Part shown: positions 44,113 through 54,059 of the stretch, one piece after another
Position numbering within the stretch: the first letter of the stretch is position 1
Layout: each line of letters starts with the position of its first letter
Assembly: GCA_903908065.1 (NCBI GenBank)
Contig: CAIVQO010000064.1
Location: 1 to 61,292, forward strand
DNA: 61,292 nucleotides
DNA from: an uncultured beta proteobacterium
Lineage (GTDB): Bacteria; Pseudomonadota; Gammaproteobacteria; Burkholderiales; Rhodocyclaceae
Direction of reading: 5' to 3'
Program-made: the position numbers and the translations under genes
The notes under the pieces: model-generated
Seen by the model: only the letters and a program-made list of their open reading frames with translations
What the model was told of the DNA's origin: nothing
Database searches by the model: none

Positions 44113-47100
44113 CAGGCTCTCCCAGTCCCTTAGCGACGAGTTCGGCGGCGAGTCCGTAGTCGAAGGCATCGATCGCCTGGGCAACGTCCGGGTAGACCGC
44201 ACCGAGCGCGGTGCGCAGTTCGGCTTCATGGCTGGCAAGATAGTCTGCACTGCCGAAGTCGTCGCTCTTCAGCAGGGCCAGCAGCTGCTCGCAGCGGGAA
44301 CGTGCATTGCCGCCATCGCCCAAGACTGGCGGCTCCGTCCGAGTCCCGGCAGGCAGTGCTGCGCCGATCGCCGCCAACAGGCGTGTCAGCGTTTCCGATG
44401 TCGCCTGTGCGAGTGTGTCGATCTCCGGCCGGACCTGGCTGCCGCGAAGCGCGGCCTCGAGCGCGGCGGCCTGCTCGCGCAACTCCTCGGCGCCGATCTG
44501 GGCCGCGACGCCCTTCAATGTATGCGCGAGGCGCTCGGCGGCCGTTCGGTCGCCCGCTTCGAGCGCATCGTTCAGTCGCGTGATGAAACCGGCCTGGCTT
44601 GCGACGAACTTCTGCAACAGGGAAAGGAAAAGCGAAGGGCGCTCAAGCGCGTTGCGCAAGCCCCGGGTTAGGTCGATGCCCGGTATGGCGGGAAGCCCGG
44701 CCGCCCTGCTTTCCGACTCCGTGGACGATGCGCCAGCGTCGGCAACCGAATGGGGCATCCACTGTTTCAGCGCCGACCAGAGCAGCTCCGGTTCGATGGG
44801 TTTGGGCAAGTGGTCGTTCATCCCGGCGGCAAGACAGGCCTCGCGGTCACCGGCCATGGCGTTGGCCGTCATGGCGACGATCGGCAGTTCGGCGCAGTCG
44901 GGAAGCTCGCGGATCAGCCGGGTGGCGGTGAGTCCGTCCATCACCGGCATCTGCACATCCATCAGCACCAGCGCATAGCGGCGCGGGTCTGCACTGACCA
45001 GCTCCAGCGCTTCGGCGCCGTTGGAAGCCGTTTCCACCTGAAGTCCCAGGGCGCGCAGGAATTCGACCGCGACTTCCTGATTCAGGTCGTTGTCTTCCAC
45101 CAGCAGGATCAGGGTGTTCGAAATGCCGGACAGGTCCTGGGGTGCATCGGCTTTTGGTTGGCGGAGGGCGTGTCGCTGATTTCCAAGCAGGCGCATCGCC
45201 GAATCGAACAGGTGAGAGGACGTAACCGGTTTGACCAGCAGGTCGTCAATTCCCGCACCGTGAGCGGCGGCGAGCGCTTCTTCGCGTCCGTAGGCGGTGA
45301 TCATCGCCATCCGCGGGGCGGAATCGGCGAATTGCGCCCGGATCTCGCCGGCCGTGGATACGCCATCCTGCTCCGGCATTTGCCAATCAAGGAAGGCGAT
45401 CTCGTAGGGCGTGCCGGCGGCGATGGCGCGGCCGATTTCGGCAATGGCCAGACGTCCGGAACTCGCCGAGCCGACCTCAAAGCTCATGCTGCGCAGCATC
45501 CCGCTCATCACCTCCAGCGCATACGGGTTGTCATCCACCACCAGTACCCGACGCTGGCGCAGGTCGGGGTCGGGAACCCAGTGGGCGGGCGATGCCTTGG
45601 CGCGCGGGAAGCGCGCCTGGAACCAGAACGTGGAACCATTGCCGGGCGAGCTATCGACGCCAACCTGGCCATTCATCAACTCGGCCAGCTGGCGCGAAAT
45701 CGCCAGGCCGAGGCCGGTGCCACCATACTTGCGCGTGGTCGAGGTGTCGGCCTGCTCGAAGCTGCGGAACAGGCGTTCGCGCTGCTCTTCGCCGATGCCG
45801 ATGCCGGTGTCCCTGACGGCGAAGCGCAGCTCGACCTGACTGCCGTTCGCCGATACCTGTTCGATCCTGATGGCAATTTCGCCGCGCTCGGTGAACTTCA
45901 CGGCATTGTTGGCGTAGTTGATCAGGATCTGGCCGACGCGCAACGGATCCCCGACCAGCATTCTCGGAATGCCTGCGGCGACGTCGATGATGACTTCCAG
46001 ATGCTTGGCGGCGGCTTTTTCCGCGATCAGGCCGGCAACGTTTTCCAGTACCTGGTCGAGGTCGAACTCGACCGACTCGACCGTCATTTTTCCGGCCTCG
46101 ATCTTGGACAGGTCGAGGATATCGTTGATGATGCCCAGCAGGTGCTGGCCCGATCCCTGAATCTTCTTGAGGTAATCCTTCTGCCTCGGGTTCAGCTCGG
46201 TGCGCAGCGCCAGATGGGCCATGCCGATGATGGCATTCATCGGTGTGCGGATTTCGTGGCTCATGTTGGCCAGGAAGTCCGATTTCATGCGTACGGCTTC
46301 CTCGGCCAGCGCCTTGGCGCGGCTCATGTGTTCGAGCGCCGCGTGTTCCGTGGTGATGTCCTCGATGACCCAGACCGTGCCCTTGCCGTGGTCGGCGATA
46401 TCGACGGCAACCCCGGTCAGGCGCGCCCAGAACAGGCTGCCATCGCGCCGCATCAGCTGCTGTTCGCGGCGACTGACTTCGCCGCGCCAGATCTGCTCAT
46501 AGACTTGGCCGCCGCCGGCGCTATTGGCAGCGGCATCGACATACCAGATCGCGGTTTCCTTGCCGATCAATTCGCCGGCGGGCCAGAGCAGCATTTCGTG
46601 CAGGCGGCGGTTGGCGCGCTGAATGACACGGTCCCGGATCAGTGCGATCCCGGAATCCGCGGTCTCGAAGATCGCCTGCTGCTCTTCGCTGGCGAGGCGC
46701 AGGGCTTCGGAGGAGAGCTTCTCCCTGGTGATGTCCTCGATGATGCCCACCATGCCCTTGTCGAGATCGTCGCGATCCACGGCCCGGCCCGACATGCGCA
46801 CCCAGAAACGCGTGCCGTCCTTGCGCTGGACCTGCTGTTCCCGGCGGTCCAGTTCGCCGCGCGCGATCCTTGAATACACTTCCTTGCCGACGGCAACAAA
46901 AGTCTCCTCGTCGGGAAACCAGATCCGCGTGCTTTTGCCGATCTGTTCGCCCTCGCCATAACCGAACATCTCGTCCATGCGCCGGTTGCAGCGGACGATG
47001 ATGCGGTTCTTCAAGAGCACGATGCCCGTCGTCGCTGAATGGAACAGGGCATCCTGTTCATCGAGCGCTGTCTTGAGCTCGCCGCTGCGCAGTGCAACCA

Positions 47101-49402
47101 GTTCTTCCAGGTGCTCGCGATGGCGCTCCAGTTCGTCGGACATCGCACGCTTTTCGGTGATGTCCTCCTTGATCGCCACATAGTGGCTGATCTGGCCGTC
47201 GGCCTGGCGGATCGGCGCGATGTGGGCGAGTTCGATGTACTCGCTGCCGTCCTTGCGCCGGTTAACGAGTTCCCCCTGCCAGGGTTTGCCCTGGGTCAGC
47301 GTGTTCCACATCTCGTCGTAAGTGCCGGGGATCGTCTTGCCCGATCGCAGGATGCGCGGATTCTGCCCCAGGGCTTCCTCGCGCGTGTAGCCGGTCACGC
47401 GCAGAAAGGCGTCGTTGACATATTCGATGCGCGCCTCGACGTCGGTGATGACGATGCTTTCGGGGCTCTGCTGGACCGCCATCGAGAGCTTGCGCAGCTG
47501 ATCTTCCTGGGCCTTGCGCGCCGTGACGTCCTCCTTGACGGCGACGTAATGGCTGATCTGTCCGCTGGAGTTTCGCAGCGGTGCGATGACCGCGGACTCG
47601 GTTCGCGTCTCTCCGCGCGCAGTCCGGTTGATGAACTCCCCATGCCAGGCCTTGCCGGCCAGCAGCGTTTGCCACATCTCCTGATACGTGGCATCCGGCG
47701 TCAGGCCGGATTTCAGCAGGCGTGGCGTCTGCCCCAGGGCCTGCTCCCGGCTGTAACCGGTCAGGCGGGTAAAGGCATCGTTGACATACTCGATACGGGT
47801 GTCGAGATCGGTGATGATCACCGGGTTGGGGCTTTGCTCGACGACTAGCGACAGCTTGCGCAGTTCGGCCTGCGCCAGGCGTTCGACGGTCACGTCACGC
47901 CAGATCGCCAGTAGATAGTCCCGGTCGTGCAACTGCAGCAGGCGCACGCTGACCATGGCGTCGATCAGGCGCCCATCCTTGCGCCGATGGCGGGTTTCGA
48001 ACTTGGCGAAGCCCCGTTCAACGATATCCGAGGTCATTTTTGCCAGTTGGGCGTGCGACATCTCGGCCTGGATGTCGGTTACGGTCTGGGCTAGCCGTTC
48101 TTCCCGGCTGTAGCCAAGCAATCGGCAACTGGCGTCATTGACCTCAAGGAAGCGCAGCGTGGCGGGGTCGGCAAGTTCGATGGCATCCGGCGCCTGCGCG
48201 ACGATGGCCTTGGCCAGGGCTTCGTTGTAGCGCGAGGTTTCTTCGGCGGCATCGCGCGCGGCGCGCACCCACATCATCGAGATGCCGAAGGCGAGGTCGG
48301 CTGCGAGTTCTTCCAGCAGGGCGACTTCCGTGGTGTCGAAGGCATCGGGTTCTGTGGCGTAAAGAGTGAGGGCCCCATGGCAGCGCCTGCTCTCGGTCAG
48401 GAGCGGCAGGGCGATCGCGGATTCGAAGCCGCGCTGCAGCGCAGCGTCGCGCCAGGGAAGGAACTGCGGGTCGTGGCGGATGTTCTTCGCCACCACGGTG
48501 CGCGCTTCGCGAATCGCGGTGCCCGTCGGCCCCCGTCCGCGCTCGTTGTCGGCCCATGAAATGCGTGCCTGTTCCAGGTATCCGTCATCGTGACCATGGC
48601 TGGCCATCGGACGTACCCGGCGTTCAGCATCGATCTCGCTGTAACCGACCCAGGCCATGCGGTAGCCGCCACTTTCGACTGCCAGGCGGCAGATGCCCTC
48701 CATCAGTTCGTTCTCGCTTACGGCACGCACCAGCAGCTTGTTGCAGCTGCTGGTGGTGGTCAGCGCACGAATGGCGCGCTGCAGACTGGCTTCGGCCAGG
48801 CGGCGTTGCTCGTTTTCCTTGAGCAGCGAGCCGGCGGAAGTGCGCAACCTGTCGAAAATCTGGGCCAGGGGGCCGAGGATCCCCGCGATCGCGATCGCCG
48901 AGGTGGCGACTTCCGCCGCGTGCGGGGTGGGAAACAGCTTGGGAAATACGAGGCCGTATCGTTCGGCCACATGCATGGCGATCGAGGCCAGGATATAGAA
49001 GCTGCCGAGCGCCAGGGCCGGCCAGCGGCCGCAGACGGCCGCGTAGGCGGGCAGGATGGTGATCACCATCAAGGTCGGCGCCGTCAGGTGCACCGAAAAC
49101 AGCATCAGCGGAATCGCCAGTAGCATCGTCAGTGCCGCGAAGCCGTGCATGGCCGGCACATGGCGCCCCCGTTGCGCCAGCCGGCGCCCCACCAGGTTGC
49201 CGATCAGCAACAGGGCGAGCACGACCGAGGTGGGCCCCTTCTGTATCCAAAACGGGTAACCTAAAACGAGCCCGGCGGCGGCAATCGCGCCCAGCGTGGT
49301 GAACAGCGATATTGCGATTTCTTGGGTCGGGTCGCGGATCAGCTCGTCCCGCGATCGTTCCGCCAGTGCGAGCGGCCGTGCGACCTCGGCCGGCGGACTC
49401 AT
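44102..49402 (-). CDS. Giant multi-PAS hybrid sensor histidine kinase
   Basis: 1766 residues. Order: N-terminal membrane region with about five or six helices (30-180), GAF (about 240-375), five PAS/PAC units (about 385-1030; repeated VNDAFTRLTGYSREQALGQ-type sequence), HisKA with ANMSHEIRTPMNA (His about 1049), HATPase_c, two receivers (VLVVDDNPYALEV and LILLVEDNDLNQEV with [12 protein letters not shown]), and Hpt with AHTLKG (His about 1627). A phosphorelay sensor, probably of redox or respiratory state. Its start overlaps the response-regulator stop by 4 bases. Confidence 0.95.
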   Translation of the reverse strand: MSPPAEVARPLALAERSRDELIRDPTQEIAISLFTTLGAIAAAGLVLGYPFWIQKGPTSVVLALLLIGNLVGRRLAQRGRHVPAMHGFAALTMLLAIPLMLFSVHLTAPTLMVITILPAYAAVCGRWPALALGSFYILASIAMHVAERYGLVFPKLFPTPHAAEVATSAIAIAGILGPLAQIFDRLRTSAGSLLKENEQRRLAEASLQRAIRALTTTSSCNKLLVRAVSENELMEGICRLAVESGGYRMAWVGYSEIDAERRVRPMASHGHDDGYLEQARISWADNERGRGPTGTAIREARTVVAKNIRHDPQFLPWRDAALQRGFESAIALPLLTESRRCHGALTLYATEPDAFDTTEVALLEELAADLAFGISMMWVRAARDAAEETSRYNEALAKAIVAQAPDAIELADPATLRFLEVNDASCRLLGYSREERLAQTVTDIQAEMSHAQLAKMTSDIVERGFAKFETRHRRKDGRLIDAMVSVRLLQLHDRDYLLAIWRDVTVERLAQAELRKLSLVVEQSPNPVIITDLDTRIEYVNDAFTRLTGYSREQALGQTPRLLKSGLTPDATYQEMWQTLLAGKAWHGEFINRTARGETRTESAVIAPLRNSSGQISHYVAVKEDVTARKAQEDQLRKLSMAVQQSPESIVITDVEARIEYVNDAFLRVTGYTREEALGQNPRILRSGKTIPGTYDEMWNTLTQGKPWQGELVNRRKDGSEYIELAHIAPIRQADGQISHYVAIKEDITEKRAMSDELERHREHLEELVALRSGELKTALDEQDALFHSATTGIVLLKNRIIVRCNRRMDEMFGYGEGEQIGKSTRIWFPDEETFVAVGKEVYSRIARGELDRREQQVQRKDGTRFWVRMSGRAVDRDDLDKGMVGIIEDITREKLSSEALRLASEEQQAIFETADSGIALIRDRVIQRANRRLHEMLLWPAGELIGKETAIWYVDAAANSAGGGQVYEQIWRGEVSRREQQLMRRDGSLFWARLTGVAVDIADHGKGTVWVIEDITTEHAALEHMSRAKALAEEAVRMKSDFLANMSHEIRTPMNAIIGMAHLALRTELNPRQKDYLKKIQGSGQHLLGIINDILDLSKIEAGKMTVESVEFDLDQVLENVAGLIAEKAAAKHLEVIIDVAAGIPRMLVGDPLRVGQILINYANNAVKFTERGEIAIRIEQVSANGSQVELRFAVRDTGIGIGEEQRERLFRSFEQADTSTTRKYGGTGLGLAISRQLAELMNGQVGVDSSPGNGSTFWFQARFPRAKASPAHWVPDPDLRQRRVLVVDDNPYALEVMSGMLRSMSFEVGSASSGRLAIAEIGRAIAAGTPYEIAFLDWQMPEQDGVSTAGEIRAQFADSAPRMAMITAYGREEALAAAHGAGIDDLLVKPVTSSHLFDSAMRLLGNQRHALRQPKADAPQDLSGISNTLILLVEDNDLNQEVAVEFLRALGLQVETASNGAEALELVSADPRRYALVLMDVQMPVMDGLTATRLIRELPDCAELPIVAMTANAMAGDREACLAAGMNDHLPKPIEPELLWSALKQWMPHSVADAGASSTESESRAAGLPAIPGIDLTRGLRNALERPSLFLSLLQKFVASQAGFITRLNDALEAGDRTAAERLAHTLKGVAAQIGAEELREQAAALEAALRGSQVRPEIDTLAQATSETLTRLLAAIGAALPAGTRTEPPVLGDGGNARSRCEQLLALLKSDDFGSADYLASHEAELRTALGAVYPDVAQAIDAFDYGLAAELVAKGLGEPVSP

Positions 49403-50571
49403 GTGGCCGACCGTTCGGCAAGCGTCTCGGGATCCGCCAGCCGGGTGGCGATGTCGATGAACTCGCCGATGCTGTCGAGGAAGGTATCGACCACCTCGGG
49501 ATCGAAGTGGCGGCCGCGACCTTCGACGATGATCTCGCGCGCCTTGTCGAAGGGCATGGGCGGCTTGTATACCCGCCGGCAGGTCAGGGCGTCGAACACG
49601 TCCGCCAGCGCCATCAGACGCGCCGAGGCAGGAATCGCGTCACCTGCCAATCCTGCGGGGTATCCGCTGCCATCCCATTTCTCGTGGTGGCCAAGCGAGA
49701 TTTCACTGGCGATCTGGAGGAAGGCGAAGGCGCCGACGGCCTGTTCCACGGAAACTTCGTCGCTGCCGGCGAGCGCCTGGTCCATTGCCTTGCCGATCGC
49801 CTCGGCGCCGATCGTCGGGTGCGCCTTCATGATCTGGAATTCCTCGGCAGTCAGCTTGCCCGGCTTGAGCAGTATCGCGTCGGGAATCCCGACCTTGCCG
49901 ATGTCGTGCAGGGGGGCGGCCTTGACCACCATCGCAAAGCGGTCGCCGGCAAGCGCCTCGCGGAATCGCGGATGGTCGGCGAGCTTGCGGGCGAGCACCT
50001 CGACGAAGCTTTGCGTCCGCACGATATGCAGGCCGGTCTCGTTGTCGCGGGCTTCCGCCAGGCAGGAGAGGGCGCGCACGCTGAGTTCCTGCACCAGCAG
50101 ATTTTCGCGCATGCGCCGAGCCACCTCGGCCTCCAGCCAGTCGTTTTCGCGTGCCAGGCGGTCGCGTGCTTCCTTCAGCTCGAGCTGGGTGCGAACCCTG
50201 GCGAGGACCACGTTTGGATTGAAAGGCTTGGTGATGTAGTCGACTGCGCCCAGGTCGAGCCCGAACTGCTCATCCTCGACGCCGGCCATCGCGGTGATGA
50301 AGATGACCGGGATGGTGCGGGTGGCGGGTTCGCTGCGCAGTCGTCGCAGCACTTCGTGTCCGTCCATGTCCGGCATCATTACGTCCAGCAGGATCAGATC
50401 GGGCCGCGGATCGCTTTCGGCCGCCTGCAGGGCCCGCGCCCCCGAATTGGCTGCCCGCACCCGGTAATGGGGCTTGAGCAGTTCGCCGAGGATCATCAGG
50501 TTTTGTGCCGTGTCGTCGACGACGAGTATCGTCGAGAGCGCCTCGGGCTGCTGTTTGCTGGAGGAGAACAT
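49399..50571 (-). CDS. Response regulator with HD-GYP c-di-GMP phosphodiesterase domain
   Basis: 390 residues. The receiver domain begins STILVVDDTAQNL, with phospho-acceptor Asp in LILLDVMMPDMDG (about 64). The HD-GYP domain has HDIGKVGIP and GHHEKWDGSGYPAGL with the metal-site His/Asp and the GYP triad. It probably degrades cyclic di-GMP when phosphorylated. It overlaps the giant kinase gene and forms a two-component pair with it. ATG 50571 chosen over an upstream GTG at 50607. Confidence 0.93.
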   Translation of the reverse strand: MFSSSKQQPEALSTILVVDDTAQNLMILGELLKPHYRVRAANSGARALQAAESDPRPDLILLDVMMPDMDGHEVLRRLRSEPATRTIPVIFITAMAGVEDEQFGLDLGAVDYITKPFNPNVVLARVRTQLELKEARDRLARENDWLEAEVARRMRENLLVQELSVRALSCLAEARDNETGLHIVRTQSFVEVLARKLADHPRFREALAGDRFAMVVKAAPLHDIGKVGIPDAILLKPGKLTAEEFQIMKAHPTIGAEAIGKAMDQALAGSDEVSVEQAVGAFAFLQIASEISLGHHEKWDGSGYPAGLAGDAIPASARLMALADVFDALTCRRVYKPPMPFDKAREIIVEGRGRHFDPEVVDTFLDSIGEFIDIATRLADPETLAERSAT

Positions 50572-50686
50572 GGTGGAATACTCCGCAGGGTGCTCTGGCA
50601 CTGGCACAATCCGCGAGTTTCAAAACTGGTCAGCTTTCAGTCTGGTCGGCTTTCACGCGGGTGACAATCGGTGTTTATACAGGTCT

Positions 50687-50710
50687 CGCCGTGGTATCAG
50701 CGCCGACTTT
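50687..50710 (+). repeat. 24-bp dispersed repeat, copy 8 (intergenic)
   Basis: CGCCGT, GGTATC, AGCGCCGACTTT. It lies in the gap between the HD-GYP gene and the PHA-granule-region gene and abuts the hairpin at 50709. Confidence 0.65.
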
Positions 50711-50735
50711 CGGCCCGGGACTAGGCCGGGCCGAA
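50709..50735 (-). terminator. Hairpin at the 3' end of the PHA-granule-region gene
   Basis: TTCGGCCCGG (50709-50718) pairs perfectly with CCGGGCCGAA (50726-50735) around 7 bases. It overlaps the last codons and stop of the gene at 50721. A 10-bp stem, no T-run. Confidence 0.6.
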
Positions 50736-51002
50736 GTTCTCGTCGCAAAAGCGGTTGATCTCGTGTTCGATGCGCGGCCCCAGCGCGATCAGCAGGAAGC
50801 CAAGCTTGACGTACACCTCGATGTCCTTCTTGCCCACCTCGATGTGGCCGGAAACGCCCATGCGCTGAAAGCGCAAGGTGTTGCCGTCCCATTCGTGGTC
50901 GAGGCTGAATTCCTCGCCCATTTCCTCGGCGATCTTTTCGGCGCCCTTGAGCGCCTTCTTCAGCGTAGTGTGGTGCGGGCGGACGACACGGATCTCGCTC
51001 AT
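50721..51002 (-). CDS. Polyhydroxyalkanoic acid system family protein
   Basis: 93 residues of the PHA_gran_rgn family. IRVVRPHHTTLKKALKGAEK at the start, then EWDGNTLRFQRMGVSGHIEV and GFLLIALGPRIEHEINRF. Members are small proteins encoded near PHA granule genes; their molecular role is unknown, probably granule-associated. It lies 9 bp downstream of fadD in the same direction. Confidence 0.88.
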   Translation of the reverse strand: MSEIRVVRPHHTTLKKALKGAEKIAEEMGEEFSLDHEWDGNTLRFQRMGVSGHIEVGKKDIEVYVKLGFLLIALGPRIEHEINRFCDENFGPA

Positions 51003-51011
51003 TGCGGCTCC

Positions 51012-52676
51012 TCAGGCTTTCTCGTCGCGCAGCTGGCGGCGCAGGATCTTGCCGACGTTGGTCTTCGGCAGCTCGGTGCGGAAGGCAATGTGGCGCGGCA
51101 CCTTGTAGGCCGTCAGGTTGGCACGACAGTGCTCGAGCAGCGAGGCCTCGCTCAGGTTCGGGTCGCGCTTGACGACATAGATCTTCACCGCCTCGCCGGT
51201 CTTCGGATCGGGCACGCCCACTGCCGCCGATTCGAGCACCCCGGGGTGCAGCGCCAGCACGTCCTCGATCTCGTTGGGATAAACGTTGAAGCCGGAGACC
51301 AGGATCATGTCCTTCTTGCGGTCGACGATCTTGACGAAACCGGTCGGCTCCATCACGGCGACGTCGCCGGTACGCAGGTAGCCATCGCTCATGATCACCT
51401 TGGCGGTTTCCTCGGGCCGGTTCCAGTAGCCCTTCATCACCTGCGGACCGCGGATGCACAGCTCGCCCGCTTCACCGACCGGCAGTTCCTTGCCGTCGTC
51501 GTCGCGGATCGAAACCTCGGTGGAGGAAATCGGCAGGCCGATGCAGCCGTTGTATTCCTCCAGGTCGACCGGGTTGATGGTCGCCGCCGGCGAGGTTTCG
51601 GTCAGGCCGTAGGCTTCGAGCAGGGTGACGCCGGTGATCTCCTTCCAGCGCTCGGCCACCGCCCGCTGCACCGCCATGCCGCCACCCAGGGTCAGGCGCA
51701 GGTTCGACAGATCGATCTTGGCGAACTCGGGGTTGTTTACCATGGCGTTGAACAGGGTGTTCACGCCGGTGATGGTGGTGAAGGGATACTTCGAAATTTC
51801 CTTGACGAAGCCGGGGATGTCGCGCGGATTGGTGATCAGCACGTTGGTGGCGCCGATCTTGAAGAAGGTCAGGCAGTTCGCGGTCAGCGCGAAGATGTGG
51901 TACAGCGGCAGCGCGGTGATGATGATTTCATGGTCCTTGAGGAAGGGCCGGATCCAGGCATGCGACTGCTGCAGGTTGGCGATGATGTTGCGGTGGGTCA
52001 GCATCGCGCCCTTCGAGACGCCGGTGGTGCCGCCGGTGTATTGCAGGAAGGCGATGTCCTCGTGGCCGACGTCGGCCGGCTTCAGCGGGTGGCGGCCACC
52101 CTCGATCAGGGCGTCGCGCAGCTCGATGGCATGGGCGATGTTCCAGGCCGGCACCATCTTCTTGACGTGCTTGACCACCAGGTTGACGATCATGCGCTTG
52201 GGGAAGTCGAGCAGGTCGCCCAGCTGGGTCACGATCACATGCTTCACCGGGGTGCGAGCCACCACCTTCTCCAGCACGCTGGCGAAGTTTTCGACAATGA
52301 CGATCGCCTCGGCCCCGGAATCCTTGAGCTGGTGTTCCAGTTCGCGCTCGGTGTACAAGGGGTTGCAATTCACCACCGTGTAGCCGGCGCGCAGCGCGCC
52401 GTAGAGGCAGACCGGGTACTGCAACAGGTTGGGCATCATCAGCGCGATGCGGCTGCCCCTGGGCAGTTTCAGCACCGACTGGCAATAGGCGCCGAAGTTG
52501 GCCGAGAGCTTCTCCAACTCGGCGTAGGTCAGCGCCTTGTCCATGTTGATGTAGGCCTTGCGCGTGGCGTACTGCTTAGCGCTTTTCTCGAACAGGTCGC
52601 CGATCGACTTGAACTCGTCGAGATTCACTTCCGCCGGCACGGTGGCGGGGTAATGCTTGAGCCAGATCTTTTCCAT
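51012..52676 (-). CDS. fadD: Long-chain fatty acid--CoA ligase FadD
   Basis: 554 residues. The ATP site is [17 protein letters not shown] (about 210-226), with [10 protein letters not shown], the adenylate Asp in [10 protein letters not shown] and the FACS-like block [20 protein letters not shown]. The C-terminal Lys is in [13 protein letters not shown]. It activates fatty acids to acyl-CoA at the inner membrane. ATG 52676 follows GAGGAG. Paired with a PHA-system protein, it could feed acyl-CoA to beta-oxidation, PHA or wax/triacylglycerol synthesis. Confidence 0.96.
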   Translation of the reverse strand: MEKIWLKHYPATVPAEVNLDEFKSIGDLFEKSAKQYATRKAYINMDKALTYAELEKLSANFGAYCQSVLKLPRGSRIALMMPNLLQYPVCLYGALRAGYTVVNCNPLYTERELEHQLKDSGAEAIVIVENFASVLEKVVARTPVKHVIVTQLGDLLDFPKRMIVNLVVKHVKKMVPAWNIAHAIELRDALIEGGRHPLKPADVGHEDIAFLQYTGGTTGVSKGAMLTHRNIIANLQQSHAWIRPFLKDHEIIITALPLYHIFALTANCLTFFKIGATNVLITNPRDIPGFVKEISKYPFTTITGVNTLFNAMVNNPEFAKIDLSNLRLTLGGGMAVQRAVAERWKEITGVTLLEAYGLTETSPAATINPVDLEEYNGCIGLPISSTEVSIRDDDGKELPVGEAGELCIRGPQVMKGYWNRPEETAKVIMSDGYLRTGDVAVMEPTGFVKIVDRKKDMILVSGFNVYPNEIEDVLALHPGVLESAAVGVPDPKTGEAVKIYVVKRDPNLSEASLLEHCRANLTAYKVPRHIAFRTELPKTNVGKILRRQLRDEKA

Positions 52677-52765
52677 GATGTGCTCCTCGTCTGTGTTTTG
52701 GCCCATTCTAAACACTTGCGCCGGGGCGGCTACAATCCCGCCAACGCCAACCGCAGGAGCCGCCG

Positions 52766-53182
52766 ATGGGTGCATTCCACTATGCTTTCCCGATCACCGA
52801 CATTGCCCGCGCGCGCGACTTCTACGTCGGCCGGCTGGGCTGCGCCGAGGGGCGCAGCACGGCGCACTGGATCGATTTCGAGCTGTTCGGCCACCAGCTT
52901 TCGGCGCACCTCGGCACGCCGTCCGGGGCTGCCTGCATGGGGCTGGTCGATGGCCACGAAGTGCCGATTCCGCACTTTGGCGCGATCCTGCCGCCCGACG
53001 AGTTCTGGCGCTTTGCCGAACGCCTGAAGCAGCAGGGCATCCGCTTCCTGATGGAGCCTACCCTGCGCTTCGCCGGCAAGCCGGGCGAACAGGCAACGAT
53101 GTTCTTCCTCGATCCGGACGGCAACGCGCTGGAGTTCAAGGCCTTTACCCGCGCCGACGAGGTGTTTGCGCGCCAGGCCTGA
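52766..53182 (+). CDS. VOC family protein (glyoxalase-like)
   Basis: 138 residues with one VOC domain: [20 protein letters not shown] with the metal His near 5, LGCAEG, then [15 protein letters not shown] with the metal Glu. Resembles the glyoxalase-superfamily proteins related to fosfomycin resistance and dioxygenases, but without a substrate-specific mark. It has an AGGAG ribosome site and diverges from fadD with a short shared promoter region. Confidence 0.88.
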   Translation: MGAFHYAFPITDIARARDFYVGRLGCAEGRSTAHWIDFELFGHQLSAHLGTPSGAACMGLVDGHEVPIPHFGAILPPDEFWRFAERLKQQGIRFLMEPTLRFAGKPGEQATMFFLDPDGNALEFKAFTRADEVFARQA

Positions 53183-53189
53183 GCCTTAT

Positions 53190-53210
53190 GTCTCCGGCAA
53201 AGCCGGAGAC
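53190..53210. repeat. Palindromic repeat, copy C
   Basis: GTCTCCGGC, AAA, GCCGGAGAC, 8 bp after the VOC stop. On the minus strand its flanks (GATA before, ATAAG after) resemble those of copies A and B at 43.5 kb, so it is probably the same family. Between convergent genes it may also terminate transcription. Confidence 0.65.
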
Positions 53211-53247
53211 ACTATCCCGTGCGGACGGCGCGGGCAGTACGGCGAAT

Positions 53248-53976
53248 CTAGTCCTTGGCCGCCGTGCGGCGCGGCGCCCCCGGTTTGCGGCCGCGAAAGG
53301 CCATCGCCATTTCGAAGGCGGCGCGGGTGAAGGTCAGCACCTCGGCGAACTCCGCATCGCTAAGCTTGCGCGCTTCGTCGTCGGCGCGGTAGATATTGGC
53401 GAACTCGCGCTCGCGCGCCGACTGGATCAGCAGCTTGCCGACACCGAGGTTTTCCAGCGCGCGCCAGACATCCGGATTCGAGGCGCGGGTGAATTTCATG
53501 ACGAAGCCGATCGGGTCGTTGCGCCCCAGCACGGCTGCCAGGCGCAGCACGATCTCGAAGGGCACGGCGATGCGGCCGTTCTCCCAGGCCTCGATCAGCG
53601 ACGGGTCCTTGAGGTTGATCGCGGTGCCGACTTCGGTGATGGTCAGGCCTGCCGCCTGGCGCAGGCGTTTGAGGGCGGCCCCGGTGCGCGTCCAGACGCC
53701 CGGCTCGGAGAGACTGGGCATCACCGCCTTGAGCACGTCGGCGGCGGCTTCCATGGGCTTGCCCTGGCTTAGGGCGCGGGCCACGCCGGCAGCGGCCTTC
53801 AGGCTCGCCGCAGCGCCCACCGTGGCGGCGCCGGCATCGAGCACCTTGCCGGCCATGGCCCGCATCTGATCGACCAGGCCGTTGTCGACGACGACGACCG
53901 GTTCGACCGTACGTGTGCGTGGTTTCGCCGCCTTGCGCGGGGCGGCCTTGGGTTTGGGCGTGGCGGATGCGGCCAT
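53248..53976 (-). CDS. XRE-type regulator with Lys/Pro/Ala-rich N-terminus
   Basis: 242 residues. The first 24 are Ala/Lys/Pro/Arg (TPKPKAAPRKAAKPRTRT), like the tails of the lipid-cluster proteins. An Ala-rich helical segment follows (AGKVLDAGAATVGAAASLKA). A Cro/C1 helix-turn-helix is at about 103-160 (LKRLRQAAGLTITEVGTAIN, then SLIEAWENGRIAVP), and the C-terminus is Arg/Lys-rich. It may bind DNA by both parts. Target unknown. Divergent from cobU. Confidence 0.82.
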   Translation of the reverse strand: MAASATPKPKAAPRKAAKPRTRTVEPVVVVDNGLVDQMRAMAGKVLDAGAATVGAAASLKAAAGVARALSQGKPMEAAADVLKAVMPSLSEPGVWTRTGAALKRLRQAAGLTITEVGTAINLKDPSLIEAWENGRIAVPFEIVLRLAAVLGRNDPIGFVMKFTRASNPDVWRALENLGVGKLLIQSAREREFANIYRADDEARKLSDAEFAEVLTFTRAAFEMAMAFRGRKPGAPRRTAAKD

Positions 53977-54059
53977 GGTGCTTCCTCGGTCGGCGCGCGG
54001 ACGAATTGCCGCGCCCGCTACTTTAGCGAAGACGGCGTCGGCCGTGCTAGGCTTTCCGC

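Noticed and set aside
50505-53027. 840-codon plus-strand frame opposite fadD
   Set aside because: Antisense to conserved AMP-ligase motifs; no ribosome site; crosses several gene boundaries.
53629-53650. Partial match to the 24-bp repeat in the XRE gene
   Set aside because: Only the GCCGACTT core matches; the CGCCGT arm and spacing are missing.
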